NCBI GenBank assembly: GCA_028408025.1
Contig: JAOOKL010000006.1
Location: 1-20,674 of the forward strand
DNA length: 20,674 bases
Reading direction: 5' to 3'
Source of the DNA: Candidatus Pelagibacter sp.
GTDB taxonomy: Bacteria > Pseudomonadota > Alphaproteobacteria > Pelagibacterales > Pelagibacteraceae
The notes beneath the pieces were generated by a model, which saw only the letters and a list, made by a program, of their open reading frames with translations, did no database searches and was not told the DNA's origin. Position numbers and translations under genes: made by a program. This document shows, piece after piece, positions 1 through 7,999 of the stretch (the first letter of the stretch is position 1; every line of letters begins with the position of its first letter).

Positions 1-808
1 CATTTGCAGCTACTTCAAGAGATTTTTTCTCATGAGCAGTCATTTTCTTGTAAGTTTTTCCAGTAATATAAAAATCAGCATTTACTACTACTTGGTGTAA
101 ACCTTGTAGGTAATAGTGTTTTAATACTTTTTGGAAACCAAATGTTAAATCTGGTTTTGGACAACACCATTCTGCTGCATCGATAGTACCTGCTTGTAAT
201 GCTGGAAGAATATCTCCACCACCCATTGCTACAGATGCAATACCGATATCTTTATATGTTTGACCAGGAATTCCTGGAGGTGTTCTGAATTTATATTTTC
301 TAAAATCAGCCATGTCTTTAATTGGTTTTGGAAACCAACCTAAAGCTTCTGGGCCAACTGGTTGAAGCATAAATCCTTTAATGTCTCTACCCATTTCTTT
401 CCAAAGTTGGTCGTATAGTTCTTTACCACCACCATATTGGAACCAAGATAAAAACGCTAAGTTATCTATACCTACTCCACCACCTGCTACTGGCGAACCG
501 AATAACATGGCAGCTGGGTGATCGCCAGACCAATAGTGTGTCCAAGCGAATCCGCAGTCAATTAATCCTTTGTCAACTGCATCTAAAGTTTCTTTTACTC
601 CTACAACAGCTCCTGCTGGTAAAATCTCGAATTTTAGAGATCCATCAGTAAGTTCTGTTACAGTGTCAGTAAAGTCCTTTAACATTTTCACTTCATCAGC
701 TTTAGTGTTAAGAACGGTCTGACATTTTAATGTTTTTGCGTTTGCAGTAGTCATTGAAAAACCAACAAATACAGCCAAACTTAAAACAACAGTTAATAAT
801 TTTCTCAT
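1..808 (-). CDS. TRAP transporter periplasmic solute-binding protein (DctP family), 3' end outside window
   Basis: My translation from the ATG at 808 reads about 269 codons before the left edge, so the C-terminus is missing. Residues 1-24 form a classic Sec signal peptide (MRKLL, a hydrophobic run, then ANA as the cleavage site). The mature part has DctP features: an FRTPPG segment carrying the conserved substrate-carboxylate arginine position, then a GGGDILPALQAGTIDAAEW block, and a CCPKPDLTFGFQKV stretch that resembles the 2-oxoacid-binding (TakP-like) subgroup. Such proteins deliver organic anions to a DctQM membrane pair, presumably encoded beyond the left edge. A purine-rich GGGGG lies just before the ATG. 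It diverges from a GMC dehydrogenase across 138 bp. Substrate is not readable from sequence; a sulfonate such as isethionate is suggested only by context. Confidence 0.92.
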   Translation of the reverse strand, partial: MRKLLTVVLSLAVFVGFSMTTANAKTLKCQTVLNTKADEVKMLKDFTDTVTELTDGSLKFEILPAGAVVGVKETLDAVDKGLIDCGFAWTHYWSGDHPAAMLFGSPVAGGGVGIDNLAFLSWFQYGGGKELYDQLWKEMGRDIKGFMLQPVGPEALGWFPKPIKDMADFRKYKFRTPPGIPGQTYKDIGIASVAMGGGDILPALQAGTIDAAEWCCPKPDLTFGFQKVLKHYYLQGLHQVVVNADFYITGKTYKKMTAHEKKSLEVAAN

Positions 809-946
809 TATTCCCCCGTTAGATTATTATTTATTGCAGAATTAAACCTCTTTAAAATTTGAGAGTCAAACAATAGAAATAAAACCTTAGGTTGAATTTG
901 ATGCATTGGCAATTATGAGTTTTCCTCCTATAAGTATCATTTATCT
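809..946. promoter_or_regulatory. Divergent intergenic region between TRAP and GMC dehydrogenase genes
   Basis: The 138 bp between the two divergent start codons must hold both promoters. It is AT-rich. I see no convincing -35/-10 pair, operator palindrome or small ORF with a ribosome binding site. The plus-strand gene lacks a clear Shine-Dalgarno sequence, while the minus-strand gene has a run of Gs seven bases ahead of its ATG. Confidence 0.4.
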
Positions 947-2566
947 ATGGAAGAATTCGATTACATAATTATAGGAGCAGGATCAGCAGGATGTGTTCTT
1001 GCAAATAGATTAACTCAAAAAGAGGAAAACAAAGTCTTACTTCTTGAAGCAGGTGGTAATGATAATTATCCATGGATACACATCCCAGTTGGATATTATA
1101 AAACAATGCATAATCCTAAAGTTGACTGGTGTTTCAGAACAGAAAAAGATGAAACAATGAATAACAGATCTATAAGATATCCTAGAGGTAAAACTTTAGG
1201 TGGCAGTTCTTCTATTAACGGTCTCTTATGGATAAGAGGTCAAAGTAATGATTATGATAATTGGAGACAAATGGGTAACACAGGATGGGGATGGAATGAT
1301 GTTCTGCCCTACTTTTTAAAATCTGAAAACAATGAATTAGGTAAAAGTGAATACCATAACGATAGTGGTCCCATTATGGTTTCAAATAAAAAAATTGATT
1401 TAAAAATGTTAGATGAATTCCAAAACGCAGCTGAGGAATGTGGAATACCTAAAACTAATGATTTTAACACTGGAGATAATACAGGAATTGGTTTTTTTCA
1501 ATTTACTACTAATCATAATAAATCATTACTTAAACTTAGATGTAGTGCTGCAAAAGGATATCTAAATCCTGTCAAAAAAAGGAAAAATTTAAAGATTATA
1601 ACTAATGCACATGTTCAAAAGATAAATTTTGAAGGAAATAAAGCCAATAGTGTAAGTTTTTATAGAGGAGATAAATTAATTACCGCTAAGGCCAAAAGAG
1701 AAATAATTTTATCGGCAGGTTCCATTGGTTCTCCTCATATTCTTCAGGTATCTGGCATCGGTAATGCGGGTAAATTAAGTAAAATTGGTATTAAGACTAT
1801 TCACGAATTAAAAGGCGTTGGTATGAATTTACAAGATCATCTAATGTTTAGACCAGTTTATAAAGTAAAAAATTTAAAGTCTTTAAACGGCAAAATAAAC
1901 AGTTTATTTGGTAATTTTTTAATTGGTTTGGAATATATATTTAAGCAGAGCGGCCCAATGACAATGGGGGCTAGTCAAGTATGTGGTTTTGCAAAAAGTG
2001 ATCCATCAAAAGAAACTCCTAATTTACAATTCCATGTTCAACCAATAAGTACTGACATTCTTGGCGCTTCAAAACTGCATGACTTTGATGGGATTACCCC
2101 TACAGTAGCAAATATCAGACCTTCAAGCAGAGGAGAAATTTCAATAGTAAGTAACGATAGTAGAGTTAATCCAAAAATCAAGATGAACTATTTATCGACA
2201 GAAGATGATAGAATGGTAGCTGCTCAGGGATTAAAATTAGTTAGAAAAATTATGCTAGAAACAAAAACTTTTAAAAAATATGAACCAGAGGAGTATAGAC
2301 CTGGAGTTCATATTACTGAAGATGAGGAGTTGGTAAAAGCTGGTAGCGAATTTACTCAAACAATTTTTCATCCTGTAGGTACATGTAAAATGGGTAAGGA
2401 TGAGAACGCAGTTGTCAATGACAAATTATATGTACGTGGACTTCAAAATTTAAGAGTAATAGATGCATCTATAATGCCCAACATTACTTCAGGAAATACA
2501 AACGCTCCAACTATAATGATTGCAGAAAAAGGTGCAGAATTTATTTTAAATAATCAAATAAAATGA
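947..2566 (+). CDS. GMC-family FAD-dependent alcohol dehydrogenase (choline dehydrogenase-like)
   Basis: A 539-residue GMC oxidoreductase, full length for the family. The N-terminal dinucleotide fold is GAGSAGCVLANRL (about residues 10-22). GMC signature 1 lies around GKTLGGSSSINGLLWIRG (about 80-97) and signature 2 around GSIGSPHILQVSGIG. The C-terminal active site has HPVGTCKMG (His475) and SGNTNAPT (Asn519), the usual His/Asn pair. There is no signal peptide. Family members oxidise primary alcohols with FAD and pass electrons to a quinone or cytochrome. BetA (choline) is the default name, but the isethionate dehydrogenase IseJ is also described as a choline-dehydrogenase-like flavoprotein. 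The divergent TRAP protein and xsc 2 kb away make an alcohol sulfonate a reasonable alternative substrate. It overlaps the next gene by 4 nt (ATGA), implying translational coupling. Confidence 0.93.
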   Translation: MEEFDYIIIGAGSAGCVLANRLTQKEENKVLLLEAGGNDNYPWIHIPVGYYKTMHNPKVDWCFRTEKDETMNNRSIRYPRGKTLGGSSSINGLLWIRGQSNDYDNWRQMGNTGWGWNDVLPYFLKSENNELGKSEYHNDSGPIMVSNKKIDLKMLDEFQNAAEECGIPKTNDFNTGDNTGIGFFQFTTNHNKSLLKLRCSAAKGYLNPVKKRKNLKIITNAHVQKINFEGNKANSVSFYRGDKLITAKAKREIILSAGSIGSPHILQVSGIGNAGKLSKIGIKTIHELKGVGMNLQDHLMFRPVYKVKNLKSLNGKINSLFGNFLIGLEYIFKQSGPMTMGASQVCGFAKSDPSKETPNLQFHVQPISTDILGASKLHDFDGITPTVANIRPSSRGEISIVSNDSRVNPKIKMNYLSTEDDRMVAAQGLKLVRKIMLETKTFKKYEPEEYRPGVHITEDEELVKAGSEFTQTIFHPVGTCKMGKDENAVVNDKLYVRGLQNLRVIDASIMPNITSGNTNAPTIMIAEKGAEFILNNQIK

Positions 2567-3135
2567 CAGAAGAAATTATAATTTTAACTCAAATAATATT
2601 TATTGATCTAGTTTTAGCGGGCGACAATGCAATTATTATTGGTATGGTTGCCTCAAAATTTGATCAAGATAAAAGAAAAAAAATAATTTTCTTTGGTATT
2701 GGTGCTGCAGTGATTTTAAGAATACTTTTCACTTTGATAACAACTTATCTATTAATGATTACTGGTTTAAGACTTATTGGTGGAATTTTATTACTTTATA
2801 TTTGTTATAAATTATATGTTGACGTGATTAAGGGGCAGATTGAAAAAAAAGATATCAAAGTTGATAACAGTTCTTTTAGTAAGGCAATTTTTACAATTAT
2901 AATGGCCGATGTCACAATGAGTCTTGATAATGTCCTTAGTGTTGCAGGAGCAGCAAAAGGTCATTTCATGTTATTAATTTTCGGTTTAGCTCTATCCATT
3001 GCTTTAATGGCATTTGCAGCTAATTTATTAGCAAAATGGATTGAAAAATATAAATGGATCGGATGGTTAGGTTTAATAGCTATACTAGTTGTAGCAATAG
3101 ATCTAATATACACTGATTTAAAACTAATTTTATAA
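2563..3135 (+). CDS. TerC/YjbE-family integral membrane protein, putative metal exporter
   Basis: A 190-residue, nearly all-hydrophobic protein with about six to seven membrane spans. Two related acidic motifs sit in homologous halves: FIDLVLAGDNAIIIG near residue 14 and MADVTMSLDNVLSVAG near residue 115. This duplicated D-x(6)-DN pattern is the hallmark of the TerC family, and the length fits the short YjbE/YkoY branch. Family members have been linked to manganese export and metalation of secreted proteins; no substrate is proven here. The start overlaps the stop of the GMC dehydrogenase (ATGA) and the stop lies 2 nt before the next ATG, so it sits in the middle of an operon. No yybP-ykoY-type riboswitch could precede it, because there is no leader space. 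Confidence 0.9.
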   Translation: MTEEIIILTQIIFIDLVLAGDNAIIIGMVASKFDQDKRKKIIFFGIGAAVILRILFTLITTYLLMITGLRLIGGILLLYICYKLYVDVIKGQIEKKDIKVDNSSFSKAIFTIIMADVTMSLDNVLSVAGAAKGHFMLLIFGLALSIALMAFAANLLAKWIEKYKWIGWLGLIAILVVAIDLIYTDLKLIL

Positions 3136-3137
3136 CC

Positions 3138-3905
3138 ATGTATTTAAAAAAGTATAATTTAAAAGGTAAATATTCTTTTGTAACTGGGGCTGGAAAAGGT
3201 CTGGGAAGAGCTTGCGCTATAGCTCTTGCCGAAGCTGGGTCTAATTTAATATTAATTAGCAGGACAAAAAAAGATTTAGATGCAGTTTCAAAAATTGTAA
3301 AAAAATATAAAGTTAAATGTAAAACTTATGTATGTGATTTAACAAATTACTTACAAATAAAACAAATTATAAATAGTCAGCCAAAAATTGACGTTTTAAT
3401 AAATAATGCTGGAACAAATATTCCTGAGCATTTTTTAAAAGTTCGTAAAAAAGATATGGAAAAAGTTGTAAAAATTAATACCATTGCAGCATTTAATGTT
3501 GCTAATTTAGTTGCTTTAAAAATGGTAGAAACAAAAAATAGAAAAAAAATTGGTGCTGCAATCGTAAATATGTCATCACAAATGGGTCATGTGGGCGGTC
3601 CTATACGAAGTGTTTATAACATGACCAAATTTGGTATTGAGGGACTGACCAAAGGGATGGCGATAGATTTAGCAAAATATAATATTAGAGTAAATAGTAT
3701 TGCGCCAACTTTTGTAGTTACACCAATGACAAAAAAGTTTTTTAAAAAGAAAGCATTTAAGAAAGAAGTTTTAGGAAACATTCCTTTGGGAAGATATGCG
3801 GAGTTATCTGAAGTATCTTCTGCAGCAGTTTTTTTAGCATCTGACGCAGCTTCTATGATTACTGGAACTTCATTATTGGTAGATGGCGGATGGACAGCAA
3901 GATAA
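3138..3905 (+). CDS. Short-chain dehydrogenase/reductase (SDR), 3-oxoacyl-ACP reductase-like
   Basis: A 255-residue classical SDR. The Rossmann nucleotide site is TGAGKGLG at residues 16-23, NNAG lies at 89-92, Asn114 is in place, and the catalytic Ser (MSSQ, about 147), Tyr160 and Lys164 (YNMTK) are all intact. The C-terminus has the usual SDAASMITGTSLLVDGG block. Such enzymes interconvert alcohols and carbonyls with NAD(P). Substrate cannot be assigned. Sulfoacetaldehyde reductase (IsfD) is also an SDR, so a role linked to the nearby sulfonate genes is possible, as is a generic gluconate/acyl reductase role. It begins 2 nt after the TerC-family gene and overlaps the M23 gene downstream by 16 nt. 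Confidence 0.92.
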   Translation: MYLKKYNLKGKYSFVTGAGKGLGRACAIALAEAGSNLILISRTKKDLDAVSKIVKKYKVKCKTYVCDLTNYLQIKQIINSQPKIDVLINNAGTNIPEHFLKVRKKDMEKVVKINTIAAFNVANLVALKMVETKNRKKIGAAIVNMSSQMGHVGGPIRSVYNMTKFGIEGLTKGMAIDLAKYNIRVNSIAPTFVVTPMTKKFFKKKAFKKEVLGNIPLGRYAELSEVSSAAVFLASDAASMITGTSLLVDGGWTAR

Positions 3906-4693
3906 TAAGTTTTATATTTTTTTTTTTAATACCTTTAAACTTATGTGCTACAGAATTTCAAGGAAGTTTTAAACAAGGTTCATTTATTTTAGGAAAAACT
4001 AATCCAAAATCAAAAGTCTATGTAGATAAAACCAAAGTCAGAATTACAAAAGACGGATATTTTGCATTTGGAATAGGTAGAGATAGAAAAAATAATATTG
4101 TGATTAAAATAATTAATGATGGCAAAACAGATATAATAGAAAAGAAAGTATTTAAAAAAAAGTATTTAATTCAAAGAATAGATGGTTTGCCTCCAAAACA
4201 AGTAACGCCACCAAAAGAAGTATATGATCGAATTAAGGCCGATAACATTTTAATAGGCAATGCGAGATCAATAGATAGCGATTTAACTTTTTTTAAAGAG
4301 AAGTTTAAAGTTCCACTCAAAGACTCAATCGTAACTGGTGTCTACGGAAGTCAAAGAATACTTAATGGAAAACCTAGAAGACCGCATTACGGTCTTGATT
4401 TTGCCTCTGATGAGGGGACTCCAATTATGGCAATGTTAGATGGTGTGGTCACTTTAGCAGAAGATGACCTTTATTTTACAGGTGGCACAGTAATATTCGA
4501 TCATGGTCATGGTATAAGCACTTTGTATATGCATTTAAAAGATGTAGATGTGAAGATAGGGCAAAAAGTAAAACAAGGTGAAAGAATTGGAACAGTAGGA
4601 AAAACTGGTAGATCTACTGGGCCTCACTTAGATATAAGATTAAATTGGTTTGATGTGAAATTGGACCCGGCTAGTGTCTTAAAATTAAATTAA
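3890..4693 (+). CDS. Secreted M23 (LytM-type) peptidase family protein with an HxD variant metal site
   Basis: 267 residues. The N-terminus has a lysine, a hydrophobic core (about 5-18) and a likely cleavage near CATE, so it is exported. The following 100 residues are a beta-rich domain typical of periplasmic M23 proteins. The peptidase domain covers about 145-262: HYGLD gives His166 and Asp170, LYMHL gives His215, and GPHLD gives His246. The residue two after His246 is Asp248, where most M23 enzymes have a third zinc ligand His (HxH). Asp could still bind zinc, and I believe HLD variants form a recognised subgroup, but this is from memory. The family cleaves peptidoglycan cross-links or activates amidases. 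The start lies inside the preceding SDR gene (16-nt overlap) and the 3' end overlaps xsc on the other strand by 9 nt. Confidence 0.85.
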   Translation: MDSKIISFIFFFLIPLNLCATEFQGSFKQGSFILGKTNPKSKVYVDKTKVRITKDGYFAFGIGRDRKNNIVIKIINDGKTDIIEKKVFKKKYLIQRIDGLPPKQVTPPKEVYDRIKADNILIGNARSIDSDLTFFKEKFKVPLKDSIVTGVYGSQRILNGKPRRPHYGLDFASDEGTPIMAMLDGVVTLAEDDLYFTGGTVIFDHGHGISTLYMHLKDVDVKIGQKVKQGERIGTVGKTGRSTGPHLDIRLNWFDVKLDPASVLKLN

Positions 4694-6466
4694 ACTTTTT
4701 TGTTGTTTCATATCAGACTTTTTAATTCCAGCAACTCTCACTGGTTTTTTCATTGCATCTCGTCTGAAAGGTTCGCCTAATTCTTGGTTTAAAATTACCT
4801 CAATAAATGTTGTGATACCTTTTTTTTGATCTTCACAAGATTGTTTAATAGCTTTAGTTGTTTCTTCCATAGTTTTAACAGTAACACCTTTTAAACCACA
4901 AGCCGTAGCAACCTTCGAATAACTTAATTCAGGATCTAGTTCTGTTCCTATAAAATTATCGTCGAACCATAAAATAGAATTTCTTTTTTCTGCTCCCCAT
5001 TGATAATTTCTAAAAATTACCATTGAAATTGCTGGCCATTCTTTTCGAGCGCACGAACTCATTTCATTCATGCTTATTCCAAATGCTCCGTCTCCTGCAA
5101 AGCCAATTACGGGAGTATCAGGACAACCAATCTTTGCACCGAGAATTGCAGGAAAACCATACCCACAAGGTCCGAATAATCCTGGAGCTAGATATTTTCT
5201 ACCTTTTTCAAACGTTGGATATGCATTTCCTATCGCACAATTGTTTCCAATATCGCTTGATATAATAACGTCTTTTGGCATACCTGCTTGTATTGCTCTC
5301 CAAGCTTGCCTTGGGGACATTCTATCTTTATCTCTCTCTCTAGCTTCTTTATTCCAAACTGTGCCGGGATCGTCATCCTCATGGTCTAGACTTGATAATT
5401 TTTGTAGCCATGCAGATTTTGTTTGGTGAATTAAGTCTTTTCTTTTTTGCCTATCTGTATCACCAGCATTTGACGATAATTTTGATAATAATTGTTGAGT
5501 GACAAGTTTAGCGTCACCACATATTCCTACAGTTACTTTTTTGGTTAATCCAATTCTATCTGAATTCATATCAACTTGAATTATTTTCGCATTTTTTGGC
5601 CAATAATCTATTCCGTAGCCAGGTAAAGTAGAAAAAGGATTTAATCTTGTTCCTAAAGCAAGAACTACATCGGCTTTAGCTATCAATTCCATCCCAGCTT
5701 TTGAACCATTGTAACCTAAGGGTCCAACAGCTAAAGGGTGGCTTCCAGGAAAACTATCATTATGTTGGTAACCTGAACAAACTGGTGAGTCTAATTTTTC
5801 TGCTAATTTAACACAGTCTTCAATTGCACCTCCAATTACAACTCCTGCGCCTGATAAAATGACAGGAAATTTAGCATCTGAAAGTAATTTTGCCGCCTTC
5901 TCAATCGCTTCTGCTCCCCCTGCTTGTCTTTCCAATCTCACTATGGGAGGTAAATCAATATCAATCACTTGTGTCCAATAATCTCTGGGAACATTTATTT
6001 GTGCTGGAGCAGAGCCTCTTATAGCTTTTTCTATAACTCTATTTAATACCTCGGCCATTCTAGATGGATCTCTTACTTCCTCTTGATAACAAACCATATC
6101 TTTAAACAAATTCATCTGCTCAACCTCCTGAAATCCTCCCTGACCCATTGTCTTGTTAGCAGCTTGTGGTGTAACTAAAAGTAATGGCGTATGATTCCAA
6201 TAGGCAGTTTTAATAGGTGTTACTAAACCAGTTATTCCTGGACCATTTTGGGCAATAACCATCGACATTTTTCCAGTCGCTCTAGTGTAACCATCAGCTA
6301 TTAATCCACCATTAGTCTCGTGGGCCACATCCCAGAACGTGATACCAGCATCAGGAAAAATATCAGAGATTGGCATAAAAGCTGATCCTATTATTCCAAA
6401 TGCGTGTTCTATACCATGCATTTGTAAAACTTTTACAAAAGCTTCCTCTGTTGTCATTTTTGCCAT
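4685..6466 (-). CDS. xsc: Sulfoacetaldehyde acetyltransferase (Xsc)
   Basis: 593 residues, the usual Xsc length. A thiamine-diphosphate enzyme with the three-domain acetolactate-synthase layout: the catalytic Glu is Glu50 (AHETNGG), the central domain follows, and the C-terminal ThDP/Mg motif is GDGAFGISMNEMSS with NYQWGAEKRN after it. Distinctive Xsc-like stretches include GQGGFQEVEQMNLFKDMVCYQEEVR and APAQINVPRDYWTQVIDIDLP. The reaction is sulfoacetaldehyde plus phosphate giving acetyl phosphate and sulfite in the cytoplasm. Sulfoacetaldehyde can arise from taurine, isethionate or other C2 sulfonates. The gene diverges from suyAB with 72 bp between start codons, and its 3' end overlaps the M23 gene by 9 nt. 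A generic acetolactate synthase is less likely because of the Xsc-type signature segments and the suyAB/apr neighbourhood. Confidence 0.93.
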   Translation of the reverse strand: MAKMTTEEAFVKVLQMHGIEHAFGIIGSAFMPISDIFPDAGITFWDVAHETNGGLIADGYTRATGKMSMVIAQNGPGITGLVTPIKTAYWNHTPLLLVTPQAANKTMGQGGFQEVEQMNLFKDMVCYQEEVRDPSRMAEVLNRVIEKAIRGSAPAQINVPRDYWTQVIDIDLPPIVRLERQAGGAEAIEKAAKLLSDAKFPVILSGAGVVIGGAIEDCVKLAEKLDSPVCSGYQHNDSFPGSHPLAVGPLGYNGSKAGMELIAKADVVLALGTRLNPFSTLPGYGIDYWPKNAKIIQVDMNSDRIGLTKKVTVGICGDAKLVTQQLLSKLSSNAGDTDRQKRKDLIHQTKSAWLQKLSSLDHEDDDPGTVWNKEARERDKDRMSPRQAWRAIQAGMPKDVIISSDIGNNCAIGNAYPTFEKGRKYLAPGLFGPCGYGFPAILGAKIGCPDTPVIGFAGDGAFGISMNEMSSCARKEWPAISMVIFRNYQWGAEKRNSILWFDDNFIGTELDPELSYSKVATACGLKGVTVKTMEETTKAIKQSCEDQKKGITTFIEVILNQELGEPFRRDAMKKPVRVAGIKKSDMKQQKSLI

Positions 6467-6538
6467 AGAAATCCTTTAAAATAATCTAAAACTCTCTTTA
6501 AATATATCAAAATTTAGTCTATATCCATTAAATATTTT
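6467..6538. promoter_or_regulatory. Shared divergent promoter region between xsc and suyAB
   Basis: Only 72 bp separate the two divergent starts, so both promoters and any regulator site must share it. The sequence is about 80 percent A+T with several TTTAAA-like patches. I cannot identify a specific operator. The arrangement suggests that C2 and C3 sulfonate desulfonation are controlled together. Confidence 0.4.
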
Positions 6539-6826
6539 ATGTCACAGCCAGACCTTATTATCCACGACGAAAAAGACAACGTTGGAGTTGTAGTTATTGA
6601 AAAGACTAAAAAAGGTCAAGAATGCAACGCCTGGATCATGGAAAATGATAAAACTATTAAAGTGAATTCAACAAATGAGGTGCCTTTAGGCCATAAAATT
6701 GCTCTCCAAGATCTAAAAGAGGGTGATACTATTTTAAAATATGGTCATGATATAGGAAAAGTTGTTAAATCAATTAAAAAAGGTGATCATGTACATGTTC
6801 ACAATGTAAAAACAAAGAAATGGTAA
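6539..6826 (+). CDS. suyA: (2R)-3-sulfolactate sulfo-lyase small subunit (SuyA, SAF domain)
   Basis: 95 residues forming a single SAF-type domain as in the N-terminal part of altronate dehydratase (UxaA). Visible features are [17 protein letters not shown], the [22 protein letters not shown] block and a histidine-rich end ([11 protein letters not shown]). Split UxaA-like pairs with this short subunit followed by a 390-residue partner are typical of SuyAB, which cleaves 3-sulfolactate into pyruvate and sulfite. The partner gene starts 4 nt after the stop. Alternative: the small subunit of a D-altronate/galactarate-type dehydratase; proximity to xsc and aprBA favours sulfolactate. Confidence 0.88.
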   Translation: MSQPDLIIHDEKDNVGVVVIEKTKKGQECNAWIMENDKTIKVNSTNEVPLGHKIALQDLKEGDTILKYGHDIGKVVKSIKKGDHVHVHNVKTKKW

Positions 6827-6830
6827 TTTA

Positions 6831-7997
6831 ATGGAAATTCCAAAAAGTTTTTTAGGATATAAAAGAGAAAATGGTCGAGCGGGAACAAGAAACCACGTAA
6901 TAATACTTCCGGTAGATGATATATCAAACGCTTGTGCGGAAGCTGTTGCAAATAATATTAAAGGTACTATTGCCTTACCTCATTCATATGGAAGACTGCA
7001 ATTCGGTGCAGACTTAGAATTACATTTTAGAACGATGATTGGAACTGGTAAAAATCCTAATGTGGCAGCAGTGATTGTAATTGGGATTGAGCCTAAATGG
7101 ACAAAAAGAATTGTTGATGAAATTGCTAAAACAGGAAAACCCGTTGAAGGTTTTCATATAGAGAGAACAGGCGATATTGGAACAATTATGAAAGCTTCTA
7201 AAAAAGCTCAAGAATTTTCACAGTGGGCTTCGGAAAAACAAAGAGAAGAATGTCCATTAAGCGATTTATGGATTTCAGTTAAGTGTGGGGAGTCTGATAC
7301 TACTTCAGGCTTAGCATCAAATCCTACAGTTGGAAATCTTATGGAAAAATTAGAGCCTTTCGGAGTTCATTTATGTTTTGGAGAAACTTCGGAGCTGACA
7401 GGTGCTGAAACAGTTTGTGCGGCTAGAGGGGCAACTTCTGAAGCTAAAGAAAAATTTATGAAAACTTGGAGTGCTTATAATGACTTTATCTTAAAAGAAG
7501 CCACAGATGATCTTTCAGAAAGTCAACCCACGGCTGGGAATATAGCTGGAGGATTAACCACAATAGAGGAAAAAGCTTTTGGAAATTTCCAAAAAATTGG
7601 AAATTTGAAATTTATAGACGTGTTAGAACCTGCAGAAGAGCCAAAAAAAGGGAAAGGTTTATATTTTATGGATACATCTTCAGCGGCTGCGGAATGCGTA
7701 ACATTACAAGCAGCAGGTGGATTCAACATCCATTTATTTCCTACTGGACAAGGAAATATTATAGGAAACCCTATTGAACCGGTTGTAAAACTTACTGCTA
7801 ATCCTTTAACAGCAAAATTAATGAAGGAACATGTAGACTGTGACGTGTCAAAAATTCTTTCACGAGAGATGAATTTATCTCAAGCTGGGGATGAATTAAT
7901 TAAAACAATGCTCAAAGTAGCTAATGGAAGATTAACTTGTGCAGAAGCACTTGGTCATAGAGAATTTGTTATGACAAAACTATATAGAAGCGCTTAA
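6831..7997 (+). CDS. suyB: (2R)-3-sulfolactate sulfo-lyase large subunit (SuyB, UxaA family)
   Basis: 388 residues, matching the C-terminal catalytic region of UxaA/altronate dehydratase-type lyases. Recognisable blocks: [22 protein letters not shown] at the N-terminus, [19 protein letters not shown] near 150, [11 protein letters not shown], and near the end [17 protein letters not shown] with [23 protein letters not shown]. The family uses an iron centre to eliminate a leaving group beta to a carboxylate; in SuyB that group is sulfite, and pyruvate is formed. It follows suyA by 4 nt, so the two are surely co-translated. Its stop is 2 nt from the stop of the convergent TauE/SafE gene, so no terminator fits between them. 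The substrate call rests on context and could be checked by phylogeny against true altronate and galactarate dehydratases. Confidence 0.88.
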   Translation: MEIPKSFLGYKRENGRAGTRNHVIILPVDDISNACAEAVANNIKGTIALPHSYGRLQFGADLELHFRTMIGTGKNPNVAAVIVIGIEPKWTKRIVDEIAKTGKPVEGFHIERTGDIGTIMKASKKAQEFSQWASEKQREECPLSDLWISVKCGESDTTSGLASNPTVGNLMEKLEPFGVHLCFGETSELTGAETVCAARGATSEAKEKFMKTWSAYNDFILKEATDDLSESQPTAGNIAGGLTTIEEKAFGNFQKIGNLKFIDVLEPAEEPKKGKGLYFMDTSSAAAECVTLQAAGGFNIHLFPTGQGNIIGNPIEPVVKLTANPLTAKLMKEHVDCDVSKILSREMNLSQAGDELIKTMLKVANGRLTCAEALGHREFVMTKLYRSA

Positions 7998-7999
7998 AC

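Noticed and set aside
3890..3950. Lipoprotein signal in the M23 protein (LNLC)
   Set aside because: The residue before Cys is Leu, which does not fit a lipobox; a normal Sec signal peptide is more likely.
5023..5429. Plus-strand ORFs of 80 and 119 codons inside xsc
   Set aside because: Antisense to the well-conserved xsc gene, without ribosome binding sites or recognisable domains; shadows of xsc codon use.
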